Shown one piece after another: positions 14,426 through 21,452 of a DNA stretch of 22,988 bases. The notes below the pieces were generated by a model, which worked only from the letters and a program-made list of their open reading frames with translations, was not told where the DNA came from and searched no databases. Position 1 is the first letter of the stretch, and each line of letters starts with the position of its first letter. The translations under genes were made by a program, and so were the position numbers. Source of the DNA: CAYPCH01 sp964409165 (GTDB taxonomy: Bacteria; Bacillota; Clostridia; Acetivibrionales; Acetivibrionaceae); assembly GCA_964409165.1 (NCBI GenBank), contig CAYPCH010000058.1, forward strand, positions 1-22,988, read 5' to 3'.

Positions 14426-16228
14426 ATTAATACAAATGGTAATACTGAGTCTTTAAAAACTTCTGTATTAGATGAGATAGAGAAGCTATACGATATAGAG
14501 ATTTCAAGAAACGAGTTTGTTACACAGGAACTTGTGTTTAAGATGGCTGAACTGACGGGAAAGATTAATCGCGAGATTTCAGTATATATAAACAGAAAAG
14601 GAAATGTCATAGATGTAAGTGTAGGAGACAGCAACACCGTAGAACTTCCCAAAGTGGAGGGCAGAAGAGGTGGATCGAGGTTAGCAAAGGTAAGATGCAT
14701 ACATACCCATCCAAATGGGGACGGAATACTTTCATCGGTGGATATAAACTCACTGCTCAATTTAAAACTTGATGCCATGGCTGCAATAGGTGTGAGAAAC
14801 GGGGAGGCAACAGAAATTTTTGCCGCTCTGCCGAAAAAGGATAGCGATGGGAAATATTGCGAGACCGATATATATGGTCCCTTCCCCAAAGATGACATTA
14901 AGATTAACAGGCTTACAGAAATAATACTTGAAAATGATAAAATTAAGGAAACACCTTTGTATTTGAATGAAGGAGATAAGGAAAGAGCTATAATTATTGG
15001 GCTGGAGACATCAGGCATTTCAAATTCCGAAAGGAGTGTGGCTGAAAGATCTCTCGATGAACTGGAGGAACTGGCTTATACTGCGGGAGCAGATGTTGTT
15101 AAAAAAATACTTCAGAAAAGGCGTGTTAAAGATTCGGCATACCTTATAGGGAGAGGGAAAGTTGAAGAAATAGGTCTTTTACGTCAAGCTTTAGATGCCG
15201 ATCTTATAATCTTTGATGAGGAATTATCAGGAGCACAGGTTAGAAATATAGAAAATGTGGCGGGTATAAAAGTAATTGACAGGACAGCGTTGATTCTGGA
15301 TATATTTGCACAGAGAGCCCGTTCACGTGAAGGTAAGCTTCAGGTGGAACTTGCTCAACTTATGTACAGGATACCAAGGTTGACCGGCTTTGGTACGCAA
15401 CTATCAAGGCTGGGAGGAGGCATAGGTACAAGAGGACCCGGCGAAAAGAAACTTGAGGCAGATAGAAGACACATCAGGAGAAGGATCAATTTTTTGGAGA
15501 CTTCATTGAAGGATGTAAAAAAGAGAAGGGATATACTTCGTGACGGCAGAGAAAAAAACTTGGTTCCTTCAATAGCACTGGTAGGCTATACAAACGCAGG
15601 TAAATCCACGCTTTTAAACAAGCTGTGCGGTTCGGATGTGCTTGTGGAAGACAAACTTTTTGCAACCCTTGATCCGACAACAAGAAGCTTAAAACTCCCA
15701 GACGGGAGAGAAGTTCTTCTTATTGATACTGTAGGGTTTATAAGAAAACTGCCCCATGAGCTTGTTGATGCTTTTAAATCAACACTTGAAGAAACTGTGT
15801 TTGCACAAATGCTCATTTATGTAGTTGATATTACAAGTGAAGAGTCGGAGGAACAGATTCGGGTAGTGAATGATATTCTTGAAGGATTGGGAGCTTTAAA
15901 CAAGCCTGTTGTTATGGCTTTTAACAAAGTTGATTTATATAAAGACAGTAATATTCGTATTCCGATTATTAACCATGGCGTAAAAGCATATGAGATATCC
16001 GCAGCTACAGGAAAGGGAATTGATGAACTTTTAAAGGGGATTTCAGATATGCTTCCGGTCGATGAGACCGAAGTAAAGTTGTTTGTGCCCTATAGCATGG
16101 GATGGCTAATTTCATTTATATATCAAAACGGGAAAATAATTGAACAGATCCATTGTGAGTCTGGAACGGAGGTAAAAGCAGTAATCAAGAATACAAAGAT
16201 TGAAGCAATTAAAGAATATATGATTTAG
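14426..16228 (+). CDS. hflX: GTPase HflX with N-terminal JAMM-like domain
   Basis: HflX binds stalled or heat-damaged ribosomes and splits them using GTP. Residues about 190-370 are the usual HflX N-terminal domain, with the glycine-rich GGGIGTRGPGEKKLE at 330-344. The G domain has GYTNAGKS (387-394), DTVG (434-437) and NKVD (500-503). Ahead of this lie about 180 extra residues with a complete JAMM metalloprotease-like motif: Glu50, then HTH (93-95), seven residues, Ser103 and Asp106. Typical HflX proteins of 360-430 residues lack this part. The start is unusual. In-frame TTG codons at 14408 and 14411 have no SD sequence, the second lying beside the only one (GAGGTGG, 14413-14419). ATT at 14426 is 6 bases after it and is the best candidate, giving 600 residues. 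The downstream Nudix-like gene is separated by about 220 bases. Confidence 0.9.
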   Translation: MNTNGNTESLKTSVLDEIEKLYDIEISRNEFVTQELVFKMAELTGKINREISVYINRKGNVIDVSVGDSNTVELPKVEGRRGGSRLAKVRCIHTHPNGDGILSSVDINSLLNLKLDAMAAIGVRNGEATEIFAALPKKDSDGKYCETDIYGPFPKDDIKINRLTEIILENDKIKETPLYLNEGDKERAIIIGLETSGISNSERSVAERSLDELEELAYTAGADVVKKILQKRRVKDSAYLIGRGKVEEIGLLRQALDADLIIFDEELSGAQVRNIENVAGIKVIDRTALILDIFAQRARSREGKLQVELAQLMYRIPRLTGFGTQLSRLGGGIGTRGPGEKKLEADRRHIRRRINFLETSLKDVKKRRDILRDGREKNLVPSIALVGYTNAGKSTLLNKLCGSDVLVEDKLFATLDPTTRSLKLPDGREVLLIDTVGFIRKLPHELVDAFKSTLEETVFAQMLIYVVDITSEESEEQIRVVNDILEGLGALNKPVVMAFNKVDLYKDSNIRIPIINHGVKAYEISAATGKGIDELLKGISDMLPVDETEVKLFVPYSMGWLISFIYQNGKIIEQIHCESGTEVKAVIKNTKIEAIKEYMI

Positions 16229-16448
16229 AATGTATCGATACCGCATTGGTCAGAGAAACCGCATATAGAGCCTCTTTTTGACTGAATAAAGACTACCATT
16301 ATTGTATTATAATATATATGAATGGGAAAATAGTTAGAAAAATACAAGTCAAGAGAATTTAAAACCAAGAGGAGAAGGGAAATTATAGTATTTTATGCCT
16401 TTTGTGTATAAATTGATAAAAAATCTAAAAATGAAAGGGGTTTTTATT

Positions 16449-16862
16449 ATGTTGGTTCGGAGCTTTGCCGGTGGAGTGGTTTTCTCAGGTGATAGAGTCC
16501 TTCTTATAAAAAATGAGAAGGACGAGTGGAGATTGCCCAGGGGAAAAATGCGCGATGGAGAACTGCCAAGTGAAGTTGCATTAAAGAAAATCAAGGAAAA
16601 CTCGGGTGTGCAGGCTGAAATAATATCTGCAGACGGACAGACAAACTATGAGTATTATCCGGTTACACAACGTAATCTTTATTGTAACAAAATTACATGG
16701 TATATAATGAAATCCCTTAATGAAAACGATAATACACTAAAAAGCAACAATTTAGAAAGCGGTAGCTTCTTTAAAATAGACGAAGCAATGAATATGATTG
16801 GATACAGTCATGATAGGTCTTTATTGAATCTATCATTTAGGAAATTCAAGCAACTGGTTTAG
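16449..16862 (+). CDS. Nudix-like protein with a degenerate Nudix box
   Basis: A 137-residue protein with the Nudix fold pattern: SFAGGVVFSGDRVLLIKN, then WRLPRGKMRDGE. The box, normally Gx5Ex7REUxEExGU, reads here from Gly32 to Val54 with KKIKENSGV in place of REUxEExGU. Arg and Glu at its start are both Lys, and the second Glu of the metal-binding pair is Asn51; only Glu50 remains. Hydrolysis of a nucleoside diphosphate derivative is therefore doubtful, and it may bind rather than cleave its ligand. The ATG at 16449 follows AAAGGGG by 8 bases; the in-frame ATG at 16395 has no such site. It lies about 220 bases after hflX and before a strong bidirectional terminator. The substrate is unknown. 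Confidence 0.75.
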   Translation: MLVRSFAGGVVFSGDRVLLIKNEKDEWRLPRGKMRDGELPSEVALKKIKENSGVQAEIISADGQTNYEYYPVTQRNLYCNKITWYIMKSLNENDNTLKSNNLESGSFFKIDEAMNMIGYSHDRSLLNLSFRKFKQLV

Positions 16863-16876
16863 AAAAGTTTTAATAC

Positions 16877-16945
16877 AATATCGCGAAAATCAAAGTTTTT
16901 AATGTGGATTTTAATTGGAATCATTTTCGTGGAGTTTTGTGATAT
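16877..16945 (+). repeat. R3 palindromic repeat, diverged copy
   Basis: ATCGCGAAAATCAAA (16879-16893), TTTTTAATGTGGATTTTAAT and ATCATTTTCGTGGAG correspond to the left arm, loop and right arm of the copy at 260-312, with an insertion of about 12 bases. The arms still pair. Confidence 0.4.
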
Positions 16946-16975
16946 AAGGATAGCAAAGGTTTAGAGTAAACTTAT

Positions 16976-17040
16976 ATAAAAACAAAAGAGCCCTGCTTTC
17001 GGTGTTAAAAATCGGAAGCGGAGCTCTTTTGTTTTTATAT
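16976..17040. terminator. Long bidirectional terminator between Nudix-like and lepB genes
   Basis: AAAACAAAAGAGC and GCTCTTTTGTTTT form a 13-bp perfect outer stem, extended by CTGCTTTC...GGAAGCGGA. The A-tract and T-tract on the two sides let it end transcription of both convergent genes. Confidence 0.85.
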
Positions 17041-17063
17041 CATAATGTGCGCCGTATCTGAAT

Positions 17064-17093
17064 CTTTCAATGTAGAATTGTTTTATGATATAT
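17064..17093 (+). repeat. R3 repeat, partial copy
   Basis: CTTTCAATGTAGAATTG followed by TTTTATGATATAT repeats the loop and part of the right arm of the copy at 278-305. No left arm is present. Confidence 0.4.
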
Positions 17094-17120
17094 ATACAAA
17101 ACAAATTATGTTATGTGAAG

Positions 17121-17687
17121 CTAGAACTTGAACACATACTTTCCCATTACATGGTCAATAGGCACGCATCCTATTGCTCTGCTGTCCAAACTAAAGTTCC
17201 GGTTGTCTCCCATAACGAATATGTGGTCTTCAGGTATTACTATCGTCTCGTCAGAGAATGACCTCATAGGTTCCTTTATGTAGTCCTCTTCTAAGACTTC
17301 ACCGTTTCGATATACTTTTCCGTCTTTAAATTCCAAAGTATCTCCGGCTTTACCGATAACTCTTTTAATCCAGATAATCTGTTCCCTGTTTCCAGATATA
17401 CGAGATGTCAGAGTATTATATTTGAGGGTATCGGTTATATCGTCAAATATATTTCTTGACCTTCCTATGCGGCTATCTATAATGACTATATCACCGTAAT
17501 CAGGTTGAAGCCTGAAAGTATGGACAAGCTTGTTTATAATCACTCTGTCGTTCTCATGCAATGTTGATTCCATTGAACTGCCCTGGACTTGAGTGGGTTG
17601 AAGAACAAAAATATTGATAGCCAGCCCAAGTACAACTGCAAATGATATATGTCCCGCCCAACTTAAAACTTCTTTCATTATTTTCAT
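17121..17687 (-). CDS. lepB: Signal peptidase I
   Basis: Removes signal peptides from exported preproteins at the outer face of the membrane. One N-terminal membrane anchor (about residues 12-30) leads into box B, QGSSMEST, with nucleophile Ser38. Box D, IKRVIGKAGD, contains the general base Lys108. Box E is MGDNRNFSLDSR (159-170). The 188-residue length is typical of Gram-positive type I peptidases with a single anchor. ATG 17687 is preferred over ATG 17696 because GGAGG ends one base before the latter but 8 bases before the former. An R1 element lies directly upstream (17747-17895), and its terminal TTGAGTATATAA falls about 60 bases before the start codon, so it may contribute to the promoter. 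Convergent with the Nudix-like gene. Confidence 0.95.
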   Translation of the reverse strand: MKIMKEVLSWAGHISFAVVLGLAINIFVLQPTQVQGSSMESTLHENDRVIINKLVHTFRLQPDYGDIVIIDSRIGRSRNIFDDITDTLKYNTLTSRISGNREQIIWIKRVIGKAGDTLEFKDGKVYRNGEVLEEDYIKEPMRSFSDETIVIPEDHIFVMGDNRNFSLDSRAIGCVPIDHVMGKYVFKF

Positions 17688-17746
17688 GCTTATCATCCTC
17701 CGAACAAAACAAATTAAGTTTATATATTATGATTTAGAGTAACTAT

Positions 17747-17895
17747 TTATATACTCAACTTTTCCACCTATAGTGTTTTGAGGCTCTGGTTGCTCACAAG
17801 TTAAGGGAAAAAAGTTTACTTTTTGACCTCGGTGAGCAATGCTACATTAGCGACAAAGAGCCCATAAATACTGTGGGAAAGTTAAGTTATATAGT
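17747..17895. repeat. R1 MITE-like element, complete copy
   Basis: A non-coding element of about 150 bp with nested inverted repeats. The outer arms are ACTCAACTTTTCCACC...GAGGCTCT (17753-17786) and AGAGCCC...GTGGGAAAGTTAAGT (17857-17888). The middle arms are TTGCTCAC (17790-17797) and GTGAGCAA (17832-17839), and the inner arms AAAAAGT and ACTTTTT (17809-17824). Partial copies lie at both window ends and at 20416. No transposase gene is present. It separates divergent lepB and the YigZ-family gene. Confidence 0.75.
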
Positions 17896-18075
17896 ATATT
17901 ATATCTCAAATTGTATGAATTTTCTGTAAACATTTTTAAAATTCTCAGTGAATTAACGGAATAAAGGATATAAATGATTGGTAAAAGTTCAAAACCAACT
18001 TGAAAAGTGTTAGAATATACTAAAGAAAATAATTTTCAGGGGATGACTCAATTCCCGTATAATAAGGTGATTAAA

Positions 18076-18732
18076 TTGAAAAAACAATACAGGACAGTTT
18101 TGAATTATGCAGAGTGCGAGACTGAAGAAAAGAAATCTAGGTTTATAGCTTCTGTTAGGCCTGTAACTAATGAAAATGAGGCTGTTGAATTTATTGGTGA
18201 AATCAAATCGCGGTATTGGAATGCAACACATAATGTTTATTCCTATTACATTGGTGGAAACAATATAATACAGAGATTCAGTGATGACGGGGAACCTTCT
18301 GGAACTGCTGGTATGCCCGTGTTAGAGGTTATTAAAAGAATGGAAGTAATGAATCTAGCTGTAGTTGTAACAAGATACTTTGGAGGAACTCTTTTAGGTG
18401 CAGCAGGGCTCATACGGGCTTATAGTAAAAGTGCTTCAGTAGGCATAGAAGCTGCAGGTATTGTTATCAAAAAGAAGTGCAAAAAGATAAGTATCATAGT
18501 TGAATATACGTTATTTGGAAAGATACAAAACCTCCTTATTTCTCATGACTTTATAATTAAAGACATAATATACGAGCAGGACGTGGAAATAATAGTATTT
18601 ATACCGACGGATGATGTTGAAGGCTTTACAGAACTTATTAATGAAGCAACAAACACAAGGTGTGTTGTACAAACCCGGGAAGACAGTTATATAACACTGG
18701 ATTTGCAAGGCAAATTAATAGATACGATATAA
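18076..18732 (+). CDS. YigZ/IMPACT family protein
   Basis: A 218-residue member of the UPF0029 family (E. coli YigZ, B. subtilis YvyE, eukaryotic IMPACT). The signature region AVVVTRYFGGTLLGAAGLIRAYSKSA is intact and is preceded by the conserved NATHNVYSYYIGG and QRFSDDGEPSGTAGMPVLEVI. The C-terminal ~70 residues form the EF-G domain V-like DUF1949 region. Bacterial members are poorly characterised; roles in translation control or nucleic-acid binding have been suggested for the family. TTG at 18076 is chosen because AAGGTGA lies 5 bases upstream and the resulting MKKQYRTVLNYAECE matches the usual N terminus. In-frame GTG 18007 and ATG 18043 are possible but give an atypical extension. The stop is 14 bases before the next gene's start. 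Confidence 0.88.
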   Translation: MKKQYRTVLNYAECETEEKKSRFIASVRPVTNENEAVEFIGEIKSRYWNATHNVYSYYIGGNNIIQRFSDDGEPSGTAGMPVLEVIKRMEVMNLAVVVTRYFGGTLLGAAGLIRAYSKSASVGIEAAGIVIKKKCKKISIIVEYTLFGKIQNLLISHDFIIKDIIYEQDVEIIVFIPTDDVEGFTELINEATNTRCVVQTREDSYITLDLQGKLIDTI

Positions 18733-18746
18733 GGAGTGATGTTGAA

Positions 18747-19136
18747 GTGAAGGATGAATTGACACAAGAAGAAAAAATGCTTGAGAAGAAAGTCTGGGCT
18801 GTTGTAGGTGCAAATTCTAACCCGGACAAATACGGAAACATGATTTTCAAAAAACTAAAATCAAGAGGATACAAAGTATATCCGGTAAGTCCGAATTACG
18901 AAACCATAGAAGGTGAAAAGTGCTACAAGGATTTATCATCTATTCCTGAAGTTCCTGAAGTCATTGATATGGTTGTTTCGCCCAAAAGGGGAAAGAGCAT
19001 AATTGAAGAGGCTGCAGAACTCGGAATAAAAAACATTTGGCTTCAGCCAGGCACATATGATAATTCAATAATGAAGTTAATTGAGGAAAAAGGGCTTAAT
19101 GCAGTTCAGGCGTGTGTGCTTGTAGCATTAAGATAG
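18747..19136 (+). CDS. CoA-binding domain protein (YccU-like)
   Basis: A 130-residue single-domain Rossmann-fold protein of the CoA_binding_2 type. It shows WAVVGANSNPDKYGNMIFKKLKSRGYKVYPVSPN (about residues 17-50), the usual first strand, glycine loop and second strand, and GIKNIWLQPGTYDN near the C terminus, which matches the family's WxQxG block. Relatives resemble the CoA-binding part of succinyl-CoA synthetase without its catalytic domain, and their role is unknown. The GTG at 18747 follows AAGGAG (18731-18736) by 10 bases. That site overlaps the stop codon of the YigZ-family gene, so the two are almost certainly cotranscribed. An open frame extending upstream to 18660 only overlaps the previous gene. 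Confidence 0.85.
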   Translation: MKDELTQEEKMLEKKVWAVVGANSNPDKYGNMIFKKLKSRGYKVYPVSPNYETIEGEKCYKDLSSIPEVPEVIDMVVSPKRGKSIIEEAAELGIKNIWLQPGTYDNSIMKLIEEKGLNAVQACVLVALR

Positions 19137-19158
19137 CTACAGGAGTATATTAAATCTA

Positions 19159-19206
19159 AAATCCGGCAAAAAGCTTTGGGACTCAATGTCCCGAAGCTTT
19201 TTCTTA
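19159..19206 (-). repeat. R2 inner module fragment, inverted; also a terminator
   Basis: On the minus strand this reads AAAAAGCTTCGGGACATTG, AGTCCCAAAGCTTTTTG, CCGGATTTT, the start of the R2 inner module, stopping before the second hairpin. On the plus strand the same stem plus TTTTTC terminates the CoA-binding protein gene. Confidence 0.7.
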
Positions 19207-19320
19207 TATAAGAAAATAAAACTGTAGATAGGACAGGCACTTTACAGTTTGCTATATCTAATATTATAATCTATGGAGAGGGAATAATTAAAATTTATAT
19301 ATATGTTATGGAGGTATTTT

Positions 19321-20049
19321 ATGGCTGGACATTCTAAATGGGCAAATATCAAGCGTAAAAAGGAAAAAACAGATGCCCAGAAGGGTAAATTATTCACAAA
19401 GATGGGAAGGGAACTTGCTGTTATTGTAAAACAGGGAGGGTCTGACCCGGAGTCAAATTCCAAACTAAAGGATGCTATTGCTAAAGCAAAGGCAGCAAAC
19501 ATGCCTAATGACAGTATTATGAGGAGTATAAAAAAAGCGGCTGGTGATGTTGACTCTGCAAACTATGAAGAAATAGTATATGAGGGCTATGGTCCTGGGG
19601 GTGTAGCTGTTATTGTTGAAGCTATGACTGATAACAGGAACAGGACCGCGGGAGATATCAGGCATTTTTTTGATAAATTTGGGGGTAATCTGGGTACGAC
19701 CGGCTGTGTCGCTTTTATGTTTGATAAGAAGGGATTAATATTAATTGAAAAGACAGGAAATATTGATGAGGACAGTCTGATGATGGAGGTTTTGGAGGCT
19801 GGAGCGGAGGATTTTAGCCTACAGGAGGATTATTTTGAAATAACTACTGACCCGAGTGATTTTTCCAGTGTCAGGGAAGCTCTTGAAAACAAAGACTACC
19901 AGTTTGTATCTGCTGAAATAGAAATGGTTCCCCAGACCATGACGAAGCTTACAGATTCAAAACAGATTGAATTAATGGACAGACTCGTTGAAAGTCTTGA
20001 AGACTTGGACGACGTTCAGAACGTTTATCACAACTGGGAAGAGGAGTAA
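19321..20049 (+). CDS. yebC: YebC/PmpR family protein
   Basis: A 242-residue protein with the conserved start MAGHSKWANIKRKKEKTDAQKGK and the three-domain YebC/TACO1 layout. The central acidic domain contains EIVYEGYGPGGVAVIVEAMTDNRNRT (about residues 82-107), followed by FGGNLGTTGCVAFMF. It was long annotated as a transcriptional regulator (PmpR in Pseudomonas). The mitochondrial relative TACO1 acts in translation, and more recent work links bacterial members to relief of ribosome stalling at proline-rich sequences. In this protein the role is inferred from the family. ATG 19321 follows GGAGG by about 6 bases; an in-frame TTG at 19303 precedes that site. In many bacteria yebC lies next to ruvC, which is not present here. 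Confidence 0.95.
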   Translation: MAGHSKWANIKRKKEKTDAQKGKLFTKMGRELAVIVKQGGSDPESNSKLKDAIAKAKAANMPNDSIMRSIKKAAGDVDSANYEEIVYEGYGPGGVAVIVEAMTDNRNRTAGDIRHFFDKFGGNLGTTGCVAFMFDKKGLILIEKTGNIDEDSLMMEVLEAGAEDFSLQEDYFEITTDPSDFSSVREALENKDYQFVSAEIEMVPQTMTKLTDSKQIELMDRLVESLEDLDDVQNVYHNWEEE

Positions 20050-20099
20050 GAGTGGTTTTCATATGACACAGAAAATTTCCCACAAGTATTAACAACAGT

Positions 20100-20127
20100 T
20101 TGGAAATCTGGTATAGTGGATTATACT
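20100..20127 (+). promoter_or_regulatory. Possible promoter of the 56-aa protein gene
   Basis: TTGGAA (20100-20105), 16-bp spacer, TATACT (20122-20127). AACAGT just before it and ACTGTT just after it form an inverted repeat around the promoter. The start codon is 21 bases downstream. Confidence 0.4.
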
Positions 20128-20147
20128 GTTATGAGGGGATGGGTATT

Positions 20148-20318
20148 ATGAGTAATTTGGTGTATGATATTCTTGAAAGCCAGTTGAAGAAGGAAATTGA
20201 TGAAAATATTGAGAAATTCGGAATAAAAACATGCAATATTTCAATTGACGCTGATAAGCAGTTCAGGATGAAGATTGTACTTGTTGAAAATGATTCATCC
20301 ATCAAGATCATAAGCTAG
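20148..20318 (+). CDS. Small protein of unknown function (56 aa)
   Basis: I do not recognise this family. The predicted protein begins MSNLVYDILESQLKKEIDEN and is amphipathic and acidic/basic mixed, with a likely N-terminal helix (about 3-22) followed by short strands (NISIDA, RMKIVLVE, SSIKIIS). It has a single Cys at residue 29 and no membrane segment. GAGGGG lies about 9 bases before the ATG, a plausible promoter precedes it (20100-20127), and codon use resembles its neighbours, so translation is likely. It follows yebC by about 100 bases. Confidence 0.55.
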   Translation: MSNLVYDILESQLKKEIDENIEKFGIKTCNISIDADKQFRMKIVLVENDSSIKIIS

Positions 20319-20415
20319 AGACATTTTATACATGTTCAGAATGTTGTAAATTACAGATGCTAGAGAAGATGATAAACAAACTGATGGCGATTGCCATTTT
20401 AATGATTGACTGTTG

Positions 20416-20439
20416 GATACTGTGGGAAAGTTGAGTTGT
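20416..20439 (+). repeat. R1 repeat, solitary right-arm fragment
   Basis: GATACTGTGGGAAAGTTGAG plus TT matches the outer right arm of the R1 element (17868-17888) and the window start (5-26). No left arm is found upstream, so only the end survives. It lies about 70 bases before the 44-aa gene. Confidence 0.6.
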
Positions 20440-20508
20440 TTAGTGTTATTAATCAATATGAGCTGGGTAAGTATAAGTAATAATAAAGACAAGCTAGGGG
20501 GTATTATT

Positions 20509-20643
20509 ATGAAATTTAAACAAGAAAAAATCAAGCTTTCAAAAAAGGATAAACTTACCCTTGTGAAATATCTGAATGTATGTACTGACCTCCACGGAGA
20601 AGGGTGCGGTTTAACGGCTTCAAAGAAAAACAACAAAAATTAA
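20509..20643 (+). CDS. Very small Lys-rich protein of unknown function (44 aa)
   Basis: I do not recognise this family. It begins MKFKQEKIKLSKKDKLTLVK and ends with a segment holding two cysteines and three glycines, VCTDLHGEGCGLTASKKNNK. There is no signal peptide or membrane span, and the charge is strongly positive. TAGGGGG lies 8 bases before the ATG, and a good terminator follows about 65 bases after the stop, so it has the layout of a small independent gene. The basic N-terminal part followed by a short Cys/Gly-rich tail is reminiscent of peptide precursors, but no modification enzyme or exporter is nearby. An open frame extending upstream to 20413 has no ribosome binding site. Confidence 0.5.
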   Translation: MKFKQEKIKLSKKDKLTLVKYLNVCTDLHGEGCGLTASKKNNKN

Positions 20644-20708
20644 ACTCATTTAGTATGTAAAAAGACTTTATTGCATTCATTATAGACATAATTAATTTGA
20701 ATCATATA

Positions 20709-20752
20709 AACAAGGTGCCTATTTAAAAAAATTGACACCTTGTTTTTGTTTT
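20709..20752 (+). terminator. Rho-independent terminator after the 44-aa gene
   Basis: ACAAGGTGCC...GACACCTTGT (one mismatch) is followed by TTTTTGTTTTT. An R2 outer module begins in the T-tract, as at the cbp terminator. Confidence 0.85.
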
Positions 20753-20816
20753 TACGCCTCTTGGAGTGGAATGAAAGAGGCAAGACTCCCGTACCCTCGA
20801 TGGGTACTCAGTTTTA
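20751..20816 (+). repeat. R2 outer module alone (empty form)
   Basis: CGCCTCTTGGAGTGGAATG is joined directly to AAAGAGGCAAGACTCC, then GTACCC-TCGAT-GGGTAC and TCAGTTTTA. Compared with 2902-3030 and 6890-7020, precisely the inner two-hairpin module is missing. GCCTCTT and AAGAGGC form a compact stem. Confidence 0.7.
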
Positions 20817-20820
20817 CTTT

Positions 20821-21039
20821 TCAGGCTTGGTCATTTACAGGTTCTGACTCTCTGAACAACAATGTGATGGAATATAACCCTGCAAGTCCGACTAAAGCAT
20901 AAACTGTATTTGTAAAGAACGAGTCGGTACCTAATAAGTTAGCGACAAGGTTCAGATTGAACAGCCCTATTGTAAGCCAGTTTATTGCTCCGATTATCAT
21001 AAGAATCAGAGCAAGTCTATCCAAAGGTGTCCGATTCAT
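20821..21039 (-). CDS. DUF378 family membrane protein
   Basis: A 72-residue protein with two membrane spans (about residues 8-27 and 42-60). It has the DUF378 pattern: LDRLALILMIIGAINWLTIG, then LVANLLG and YALVGLAGLYSI. Members are small membrane proteins of unknown function, widespread in Firmicutes. ATG 21039 is chosen because AAGGAG lies 8 bases upstream; a GTG two codons earlier is too close to that site. The gene ends next to an R2 repeat and is divergent from the PC4-like gene. Confidence 0.85.
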   Translation of the reverse strand: MNRTPLDRLALILMIIGAINWLTIGLFNLNLVANLLGTDSFFTNTVYALVGLAGLYSITLLFRESEPVNDQA

Positions 21040-21217
21040 AAACACAACTCCTTTTTATTTTTAATGATAATAGTATTTCCGGTATAGAATACAAAAATGC
21101 ATAGAAATATATAATCAGAATATGAAGAAAATATTACTTGAGGCGTAATTTTCCAGATTGAAATGGTATTATAATTTTGATATTATAATTCTAAAAAACA
21201 CTACAGGAGGGAATACT

Positions 21218-21442
21218 ATGTCTGATTTTTGGGACAGTGAAGAGATAATTGGCAAGATAGGTAAAAACAGCAGGGAAGAGATACAGATAAAAAAAGTAGA
21301 AAAGAAAGGGAAGAAATTTATAGACATACGTGTTTTTTGGTTTGACAGCAATGCTGACGAGTACAAGCCAAGCCAGAAAGGTGTAGCTGTACCTTATGAG
21401 AGCATTGATGAATTGAAAAAAATAATTAATGAAATATTATAG
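21218..21442 (+). CDS. PC4/YdbC-like ssDNA-binding protein
   Basis: A 74-residue protein matching the bacterial branch of the PC4 (transcriptional coactivator p15) family, of which Lactococcus YdbC is an example. It has paired strands, IGKNSREEIQIKKVEKKGKK and FIDIRVFWFD, then the PSQKGVAVPYESIDELKKII segment that forms the last strand and C-terminal helix. Family members dimerise and bind single-stranded DNA without strong sequence preference, and a role in transcription or repair is inferred. AGGAGG lies 7 bases before the ATG. Its stop is 10 bases from the end of the convergent amidohydrolase gene, with no clear terminator between. Confidence 0.85.
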   Translation: MSDFWDSEEIIGKIGKNSREEIQIKKVEKKGKKFIDIRVFWFDSNADEYKPSQKGVAVPYESIDELKKIINEIL

Positions 21443-21452
21443 TTGTTTTTAT

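Noticed and set aside
14374..15018. 214-codon open frame on the minus strand
   Set aside because: It lies opposite the N-terminal part of hflX, is Ser/Ile/Leu-rich with no recognisable domain, and is a typical antisense shadow.
17747..17895. R1 considered as a CRISPR array or tRNA-like RNA
   Set aside because: Arms are inverted rather than regularly spaced direct repeats, and there is no cloverleaf, CCA end or cas gene.
18660..18746. Upstream extension of the CoA-binding protein
   Set aside because: It overlaps the YigZ-family gene in another frame, and the ribosome binding site at 18731 points to the GTG at 18747.
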